Origin: an uncultured Planctomycetaceae bacterium | GTDB taxonomy: Bacteria > Planctomycetota > Planctomycetia > Pirellulales > Pirellulaceae | Reading direction: 5' to 3' | Assembly: GCA_903927685.1 (NCBI GenBank) | Contig: CAIYOB010000420.1 | Span: forward strand, 1-17,277 | Length of the DNA stretch: 17,277 nucleotides | Part shown: one piece after another, positions 1 to 7,000 of the stretch | How positions within the stretch are numbered: position 1 is the stretch's first letter | How the letters are laid out: each line of letters begins with the position of its first letter | Notes under the pieces: generated by a model | The model's input: only the letters and a program-made list of their open reading frames with translations | Told to the model about the DNA's origin: nothing | Database searches by the model: none | Position numbers and translations under genes: made by a program

Positions 1-51
1 AAACCGGCGGCTAGCGCCGTGCCGCTCACCCATCGCGACCCCAACACTTAG
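1..51 (+). CDS. Possible C-terminal tail of an upstream gene (partial)
   Basis: The reading frame starting at base 1 stays open for 16 codons (ending DPNT) and stops at TAG 49-51, 40 bases before the first well-supported start. It could be the end of an upstream gene in the same glycan cluster. Sixteen codons are too few to identify a family, and an open stretch this short also occurs by chance. The other two forward frames are not better: one closes at base 12 and the other is the frame of the next gene. Confidence 0.25.
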   Translation, partial: KPAASAVPLTHRDPNT

Positions 52-91
52 ATTGGACGGGGTACTAGTGCGATCGGCGCCAAGGAAGGAA

Positions 92-1348
92 ATGATGCGT
101 CTTTGGTTTCTGAATCATCATGCTATCCCAGGGCGGGGTTCCGGCGGAACTCGGCACGCGGTGTTGGCCAAGTACCTGCAGCGGCGAGGGCACGAGATCA
201 CGATCTTCGCCGCGGACGTGCCACATGCCGGTGGCAAGGCCCTGGCTGGTCCTGCACGGGGCGACTCGGCAAATCCGTATACACATGAAGTCATCGAGGG
301 CGTCACCTGGCGGTTCGTTCGCGTCCGTCCGTATCACAACGCCATCGAACGCCTGCTGAGTATGCGCAGCTATCGCACGAACGTCGGCCGCTCGACCGAC
401 GAACTCCCTCTGCCCGATGTGATTGTCGGATCCTGCGTCCATCCGTATGCCGTGGACGCCGCGTTGCAGCTGGCCCACCGCCTGCAAGTCCCGTTTGTGT
501 ACGAAATCCGGGATGTCTGGCCGGAATCCCTGGCCGATGTCGGCGTCCTGCCGCGGTGGAACCCCGTCTATTGGCACTTTCGCCAACTGGAACTTCGAGC
601 ATTCCGACACGCCGACGGTGTAGTCGGTGTCTGCCCCGGCATGCAACGCTATGCCATCCAAAACGGCGTGCCGGCGGACCGTTTTCTGTATCTGCCTAAC
701 GGGATCGATCCGGAACTGCACGCGGAGGCTCGTCCGTCGCCGCAGACAGATACCCCCACGATTACATATCTTGGCTCACAGGGGCCAGTCAATGATCTGG
801 CGACCCTGGTCGAGGCAGCAGCCATGCTGCAGCATCGGGGCCCACTCGCCCCGCGGATCCGGCTAATTGGCGATGGCACCGAAAGACCTCGTCTGGAACA
901 GCAGGCCGCTCGGTTGGGGCTGCACAACCTCGAATTCTTGGCCCCGGTTCCCAAGGCCCAAGTGGCGGCAGTCTGCCAAGCCTCCGATGCCTTCGTGTAC
1001 TGTCATCGCTACATGCCGGTGGTCGCCAAGTACGGCGTTAGCGCAAACAAGATCTTCGACTACCTCGCGGCGGCACGGCCCGTGGTCTTCTCCTGTACCA
1101 GTTGGAACGACCCCGTGCGTGAGGCCGAGGCCGGGATCTCCGTCCCCGCCGGGCAACCTGTCGAGTTGGCTGCAGCGATCGCACAGATTTGCGGTTTGTC
1201 CGCCGAGCAACGATGGCGATTGGGATGCAACGGCCGGAGGCATGTGCTGGCTCACCACAACCTGGCTTCGCTAAGTGAGAAACTGGAGTCTTTCCTCGAC
1301 AGCATTGCCGCGCCCCGGCAAACGAATGCTCGCCGTTGTGCGGCCTAG
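92..1348 (+). CDS. GT4 family glycosyltransferase (WbuB/WcaI-like)
   Basis: A 418-residue GT-B fold glycosyltransferase of family 4, expected to move a sugar from a nucleotide donor to a lipid-linked acceptor at the cytoplasmic face of the inner membrane. The N-terminal glycine-rich loop (PGRGSGGTRH, about residues 13-22), YEIRDVWPESLADVG (from residue 137) and a donor-site segment around K320 (SANKIFDYLAAARPVV) follow the WbuB/WcaI pattern; the usual acidic residue after the lysine is Asp here. The open frame extends back to a TTG at 53, but AAGGA at 82-86 sits 5 bases before ATG 92 (8 before ATG 95), so 92 or 95 is the start. The next two genes are PglC- and PglD/PglE-like, so it probably adds the second or a later sugar to an undecaprenyl-linked amino sugar. 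Its sequence is not close to Campylobacter PglA, so donor and acceptor are unknown. Confidence 0.88.
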   Translation: MMRLWFLNHHAIPGRGSGGTRHAVLAKYLQRRGHEITIFAADVPHAGGKALAGPARGDSANPYTHEVIEGVTWRFVRVRPYHNAIERLLSMRSYRTNVGRSTDELPLPDVIVGSCVHPYAVDAALQLAHRLQVPFVYEIRDVWPESLADVGVLPRWNPVYWHFRQLELRAFRHADGVVGVCPGMQRYAIQNGVPADRFLYLPNGIDPELHAEARPSPQTDTPTITYLGSQGPVNDLATLVEAAAMLQHRGPLAPRIRLIGDGTERPRLEQQAARLGLHNLEFLAPVPKAQVAAVCQASDAFVYCHRYMPVVAKYGVSANKIFDYLAAARPVVFSCTSWNDPVREAEAGISVPAGQPVELAAAIAQICGLSAEQRWRLGCNGRRHVLAHHNLASLSEKLESFLDSIAAPRQTNARRCAA

Positions 1349-1435
1349 GCTCGTCCATCACATTTTGGGGTCGCGCGCACTGGGCCGTGTCAGCATCCGA
1401 TGGTTTTCCTCCATGATGACACAAGTGAACTCGCG

Positions 1436-2116
1436 ATGACCGACTCCCAGACTGCCGCCGTGACGACGAACGTTCAGCCAGACCCTGCAACCGCCGGACT
1501 GGCGGCCAAGCGCGTCCTCGATCTGGCTCTAGCCGGAGCCGCTCTTGTCGTGTTGGCCCCATTGCTGGCAGCGGTGGCCCTGCTGGTACGCTTCAGCCTC
1601 GGCACCCCGATTCTGTTTCGTCAACGCCGTCCTGGGCAGCATGGCGTGCCATTCACACTTCTCAAATTCCGTACCATGACCGAGGCCCGGGACAGGCAAG
1701 GCAGGCTGCGGCCGGACGCGGATCGACTGACTCGGTGCGGTCGTCTGCTGCGTGCGACCAGCTTGGATGAACTCCCGCAACTGTGGAATGTATTGCGTGG
1801 TCAAATGAGCCTCGTGGGGCCGCGACCGCTGCTGTTGCAGTATGTTGAGCGTTACACGCCGCGGCAGGCACGCCGGTTGAAGATCCCGCCGGGAATCACC
1901 GGCTGGGCTCAGGTCAACGGCCGCAACACGCTGACCTGGGAAGAACGATTCGAATTGGACGTGTGGTATGTGGAACATCGGACACTGTCGCTGGACATCT
2001 ACATTCTGGCCGTGACCGCGTGGAAAGCCGTTCGCCGCGAGGGGATCAGCGCTGCCGGGCACGCCACGATGCCGGAGTTTCAGGGCTCGCCGACGACGCA
2101 CCGGGAGGCCGCATGA
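1436..2116 (+). CDS. pglC: Undecaprenyl-phosphate phosphoglycosyl transferase, PglC type
   Basis: A 226-residue monotopic phosphoglycosyl transferase that would move a sugar-1-phosphate (by similarity N,N'-diacetylbacillosamine phosphate) from a UDP-sugar to undecaprenyl phosphate, the first membrane step of glycan assembly. After a short polar N-terminus comes the re-entrant hydrophobic helix (about residues 26-50), then FRQRRPG, LLKFRTM, the catalytic Asp-Glu pair D111-E112 in SLDELPQLWNVL, MSLVGPRPLL, and PPGITGWAQVNGRN. The C-terminus (GISAAGHATMPEFQG) matches the end of Campylobacter PglC, which favours PglC over WcaJ-like enzymes for other sugars. An in-frame ATG at 1400 is an alternative start; neither has a good Shine-Dalgarno sequence, and 1436 gives the more usual length. 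Its TGA overlaps the next ATG (ATGA, 2113-2116), which indicates translational coupling. Confidence 0.87.
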   Translation: MTDSQTAAVTTNVQPDPATAGLAAKRVLDLALAGAALVVLAPLLAAVALLVRFSLGTPILFRQRRPGQHGVPFTLLKFRTMTEARDRQGRLRPDADRLTRCGRLLRATSLDELPQLWNVLRGQMSLVGPRPLLLQYVERYTPRQARRLKIPPGITGWAQVNGRNTLTWEERFELDVWYVEHRTLSLDIYILAVTAWKAVRREGISAAGHATMPEFQGSPTTHREAA

Positions 2117-3963
2117 ACGACGCTCGACAAGTCTACATCCTGGGTTGCGGCGGCCATGCCAAAGTTGTCATCGGCAGCCTCCAGAGGCTCGGCTACCAGA
2201 TCGCTGGCATTTTCGATGATGATCCGTCACGTTGGGGACAGTCCTTGCTGGGCTTTCCGATCATCGGACCGGTCGCCCAGGCCGAACAGTCACCCTGTCT
2301 CCCGGCGGTGATCGCTATCGGCGACAACCGCTCGCGTCGGACCGTGGCGGAAGGCCTAGAGCTGGACTGGCTCGTCGTCGTCGATCCGTCGGCTTGGGTG
2401 CATCCCTCCGTACGACTGGGCTCTGGAACCGTCGTGCTGCCCGGGGCGATCGTTCAAGTCGATGTGCAGTTGGGCGCGCACGCCATCGTCAATACCTCCG
2501 CCTCGATCGACCACGACTGCCGCTTGGGAGCCTATGTGCACGTGGCCCCCGGCGCTCGTCTGGCCGGCGGCTGCCAGTTGGACGAGGGGGTGCTGTTCGG
2601 AACGGGAGCCGTTGCCATTCCCGGCGTGAGCGTCGGCGCCTGGTCGACGGTCGGCGCCGGCGCGGCCGTCACACGTCATCTGCCCCCAACCGTGGTCGCC
2701 ACCGGCGTTCCGGCCAAGCCGACCCGCTCCCTCGCGGCAGACCATCCGAACGCCCCGGCGGTCACTCCGGCCGGCGGGATGCCTCCGCCGCGGATCTACC
2801 TGTCTCCGCCGCATATGTCGGGCCGAGAACGGGAATTGCTGCTGGACGCGTTCGACTCGAACTGGATCGCGCCGTTGGGCCCGCAGGTGGATGCCCTGGA
2901 ACACGAGTTTGCGGCGAAGTTGGGCAGTGCGGAAGCGGTCGCCTTGTCCTCCGGCACGGCGGCCCTGCACCTAGCCCTCCTCATGTTGGACGTCGGACCC
3001 GGCGACGAGGTGTTGACCTCGACCCTGACCTTCGCCGCCACCGCCAATGCGGTCACTTATCTGGGCGCCCAACCGGTGTTTATCGACAGCGAACCCGGAT
3101 CCTGGAATCTGGACCCGAACCTGCTGGAACGTGAGTTGCGCGTTTGTGCCCGGCGCGGTCGCTTGCCCAAGGCCGTCCTGCCCGTAGATTTGTATGGCCA
3201 ATGCGCCGATTATGGGCCCATCCTGGAGATTTGTGGCCGCTACGGCGTTCCGGTGATCGAAGATGCCGCCGAGGCTTTGGGCGCCCAGTACCGGGGGCAG
3301 TCGGCCGGAACGTTCGGCAAGATTGGCTGTTTCTCGTTCAACGGCAACAAGATTATCACGGCCAGCGGTGGTGGGATGCTGGTCTCTGACTCGCCGGATC
3401 TTTGCCGGAAAGCTCGATACTTGGCCACGCAGGCCCGCGATCCGGCTCCGCATTACCAACACTCCCAGATCGGCTTCAATTACCGCATGAGCAACCTGTT
3501 GGCCGCCGTGGCCCGCGGACAACTGAGCGTACTGGACGACCGCGTTCGCCAGCGCCGCGCGAATTTCGACAGCTACCAGGCGGAACTAGGATCGCTGCCA
3601 GGTATTGCGTTTATGCCCGAACCGGAGACCTGCCGGTCTACCCGCTGGCTGACCTGCGTCACGGTCGACCCGAGTCAATTTGGAGCGACGCGCGAGGAGA
3701 TCCGGTTGGAGTTGGAACGAGCCAATATCGAGTCTCGCCCCGTCTGGAAACCGCTCCATCTCCAGCCGGTCTTTGCGTCCTGCCGCGTTGCAGGTGGCCG
3801 CGTAGCGGAATCGCTGTTTGAACGAGGATTATGCCTGCCCAGCGGGTCCAGTCTCACCACGGCCGACCTCTGCCGCGTGGCCGACACAATCCATCGTCTC
3901 GCCAGCCGCGTCGGGGGGACATCTCGTCCGCCGACTTTGATCGCCGGCCGACAGGCCGCGTAG
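2113..3963 (+). CDS. pglDE: Fused PglD-type acetyltransferase and PglE-type aminotransferase
   Basis: One continuous frame encodes 616 residues with two enzymes of the bacillosamine pathway. Residues 1 to about 210 are a PglD/NeuD-type sugar N-acetyltransferase: a nucleotide-sugar-binding start (ILGCGGHAKVV, residues 9-19), a left-handed beta-helix of hexapeptide repeats, and the catalytic His in SIDHDC (H134). A short Pro/Ala-rich linker (about 211-222) leads to a DegT/DnrJ/EryC1/StrS PLP aminotransferase closely like PglE: LSPPHM, SGTAALHLAL (280-289), EDAAEALGA with PLP-contacting D384, the Schiff-base lysine K413 in FNGNKIITASGGGM, and a CLPSG motif near the end. The aminotransferase would act on the UDP-4-keto sugar and the acetyltransferase on the resulting amine. 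The frame is open back to 1963, but GGGAGG at 2103-2108 and the ATGA overlap with pglC fix the start at 2113. An internal ATG at 2779 lies at the domain border without a spaced Shine-Dalgarno, so separate translation of the second domain is possible but unsupported. Confidence 0.92.
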   Translation: MNDARQVYILGCGGHAKVVIGSLQRLGYQIAGIFDDDPSRWGQSLLGFPIIGPVAQAEQSPCLPAVIAIGDNRSRRTVAEGLELDWLVVVDPSAWVHPSVRLGSGTVVLPGAIVQVDVQLGAHAIVNTSASIDHDCRLGAYVHVAPGARLAGGCQLDEGVLFGTGAVAIPGVSVGAWSTVGAGAAVTRHLPPTVVATGVPAKPTRSLAADHPNAPAVTPAGGMPPPRIYLSPPHMSGRERELLLDAFDSNWIAPLGPQVDALEHEFAAKLGSAEAVALSSGTAALHLALLMLDVGPGDEVLTSTLTFAATANAVTYLGAQPVFIDSEPGSWNLDPNLLERELRVCARRGRLPKAVLPVDLYGQCADYGPILEICGRYGVPVIEDAAEALGAQYRGQSAGTFGKIGCFSFNGNKIITASGGGMLVSDSPDLCRKARYLATQARDPAPHYQHSQIGFNYRMSNLLAAVARGQLSVLDDRVRQRRANFDSYQAELGSLPGIAFMPEPETCRSTRWLTCVTVDPSQFGATREEIRLELERANIESRPVWKPLHLQPVFASCRVAGGRVAESLFERGLCLPSGSSLTTADLCRVADTIHRLASRVGGTSRPPTLIAGRQAA

Positions 3964-4031
3964 CCAGATCGGCGGCAGTCCGCTGCGTCACGCGGGTCCT
4001 TCCTAACATCTCCGTCGCGAACGCCCCTACC
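3964..4031. other. Short spacer between convergent genes
   Basis: Sixty-eight bases separate the stop of the fused sugar enzyme gene (+) from the stop of the giant surface gene (-). No strong hairpin with a T-run was found, so where either transcript ends is not visible. Confidence 0.5.
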
Positions 4032-7000
4032 CTAGTCCGGCCAACGCAACTGTTCTCCCTCCAGCCATTCACTCGTCGCAAACACGCGATCCACATCCGC
4101 CGTTGTTGGTAGATGGCTTACATCTGGCATTAGTGCATCCCCCATCAACACGTCCTCGCCGTCCAGGTCGCCTATGCCGAGCACATGGCCCATCTCGTGC
4201 AGCACGACCGTCAGCAGGTCCATGGAGCGTCGCGAGTCGAGAGCGGAGAGCGGCGTGCCGGAACTCGAATCGCCGTCCACGTACCAGCCGTGGCCGGCGG
4301 CGTCGATGTCCACCACGATCCGGTCCGGCGTCGCCCAGCCCAGGTAGCGGTCGGGCAAGTCGGCGATCTCGAACGACACCGAGTTCAGCGCGGCCACGTG
4401 GTCGGCGTCCAGCCCGGACGCGGCCCACACCCCGATTGCCTGACCGACGACCCTGTCCAACGCAGCAGCGTCCAAGGCCGCCGTAGGAATGCCGGCGCCG
4501 CCGGCCAACGCTGCTGCCTGCAGCGCGGACGTGATCACGGAACTGGCCGAGAACTCACTGGTGTTCCCATTGGCGTCCGTCGCCGTCGCCACGATGCGTT
4601 TGCCAGCCGTGACTCCGCTGACGCTCAATCCCACCGAATCCGCGCCCGGTGCCGCGTACGATTCGCCCCCGAGATACGTCTGCCCCTCCTGATTGTCCGC
4701 ATCCGCCAGGAAGAACTCGATGGCCAGCGGGTAGGTCGAGTTGGCGGTCGTCGACGGCACGCTGTAGCTCACCGTCAACGTCCCGGCGTTCAGCACGGCC
4801 GCCGTGATCACCGGAAAGTTCTGGAGATTGTTGGGCCCCGCGTCCGGATCGTCCGTATCGTTGGCCGTCAGGCCGTCTCCGTTCAGGTCCACTCCCAGGC
4901 TCGTGTTCTGGAAGATGGAATTCTGGCGTATCGCGTTCCGCAACGTGCTCGCCCCAGAGAGGGTAATCCCGCGGTTGTTGTTCCCCATGATCACGTTCCC
5001 GGCAGCCGCCGTTGTGCCTCCCACGAGGTTGCTCGAGGCTCCCCCGGCTAGTAACACGCCGGCCCCCGTGTTCCCCAGGTCGACGGTGCCCGTAACGTCC
5101 GTGCCGATGCGGTTTCCCTGAATCACATTCGCCGTCGCGGACGCCCCGAACACTTGCACACCCACCGAACCGTTGCCCGAGATCAAGTTGCCTGCCCCTG
5201 CCGCCGTGCCACCCACCGTGGTCTGCGGCGACCGCAGATCGATCCCGTAGGAGCTATTGCCCAACGACGCCGTACCCGCCGCATTCGTCCCGATCCGGTT
5301 GCCTTGAATCTGGTTCCCCGTACCCGCCACGTACACCCCGCCTTGCCCATTGCCCGAGATCAGGTTTCCCTCTCCCGTCGCGCTGCCCCCAAGGCGATTG
5401 TTGGCGGCCGAGACATAGACGCCGTACAGCGTATTGCCCAGCTTCGCTGTCCCCGTCTGATCCGTGCCAATGTAATTGCCTACCACCAGGTTCTGGGTCG
5501 TGCTGCTCCCTGCGATCTGCACCCCGTAATGATCGTTCCCCGAGATCACATTCCGAGCCGCCGAGACGGTGCCTCCCACCGTGTTCTGCGACGCCGTAGC
5601 GATCGATACTCCCGGACCCTGATTACCACGATCCAACAACCCGCTGATGTCCGTGCCGATCAAGTTGCCCTGAAGCAGGTTCCCGTGCGCGTTCGTGCTC
5701 GTCAATTGCACCCCGCCGCCCACATTGCCCGAGATCACGTTTCCCGCCCCAGCCACTAGACCGCCGATCGTATTTCCAGGACTCCGGACGTCGATCCCGA
5801 ACGTCCTGTTCCCCAGCACTGCGGTACCCGTCACATCCAGGCCAATCCGATTCCCCTGAACCACATTGCCGGAGCCGCCGGAACTGACCAAGTACACGCC
5901 ACCAACGTTGTTTCCCGAGATTACGTTCCCGGCCCCCGTGGCGGTGCCGCCAATGGTGTTATTCGGCGCCGCCACATAGATCCCAAAACTCCCGTTGCCC
6001 AGCGCGCTTTGCCCGCTGATTTCGGTGCCGATCAGGTTGCCGGTCACCATGTTGCCCGTGGCCAATGGGTCGGCGATGAAAATCCCGTGCATGTCGTTGC
6101 CGGAGATCAGGTTGCCGCCCGTGCCGACGCCGCCCACCGTAGTGTTGGGCGCGTAGATCACCACGCCACGGAAGCGGTTACCCAGGTCCAGCGTACCGCT
6201 AACGTCCGTGCCGATGGCGTTCCCCTGGAGCACATTGCCCGTGGCCGTCGACGTGTACACAAACACCCCGTCGACACCGTTGCCGGAGATCACATTGCCG
6301 TCATTGACTCCCACCCCGCCGATCGTGTTCGCCGGGCCGCGAATATCGATCCCGTAGCGAGCGTTGCCGAGAACGGACGCCCCGGTCGCGTCCGTCCCGA
6401 TCAGGTTGTTCAGTACTTGGTTGCCCGTCGCGGCCGCCGTGTTCAAGTACACGCCGCTGGACAAGTTTCCGGAGATCAGATTCCCTTCGTCCTCCCCGGT
6501 GCCGCCAATACGGTTATTGGGCGACGTGATGTACACCCCTTGGCTGGCGTTGGGAATTATCCCCGTGCCCGCCAAGTTTGTCCCGATCCGGTTGCCGACC
6601 AGCACGTTGCCCGTCGCACCGCTGCCAGTGATATACACGCCGTGCGTCCCGTTGCCCGAAATCAAGTTGCCGGCGTCGACGCTGCCAAGCGTGTTGTTTG
6701 CCGCCCCCGACAAGGTCACTCCTGGCCCGCGGTTGAGCACCGCCGCCGTCCCAATCGCATTGGTGCCGATGCGGTTCCCTTGCAGCACGTTGTCGTGTGC
6801 ATCCGCTCCCACCAACTGCACGCCGCCAGCCTTGTTCCCGGAAATAATGTTGCCGGACCCAACACCGGACCCGCCAATGGTGGCCCCAGACGCTCGAAGG
6901 TCGATCCCGTAGCCCCCGTTGGCAACGACTAGCGTGCCTGTCAGGTCCGTCCCGATCCGGTTGCCCGACACCACGTTCCCCGTGCTTCCCGAACCCGCAA

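Noticed and set aside
1963..2112. N-terminal extension of the fused PglD-PglE protein into pglC
   Set aside because: It would overlap the conserved pglC C-terminus by 150 bases in another frame; ATG 2113 with GGGAGG and ATGA overlap is clearly better.
4103..6932. Several + strand open frames of 100-300 codons
   Set aside because: They are antisense to the beta-helix repeats. Their repetitive content merely mirrors the coding strand.
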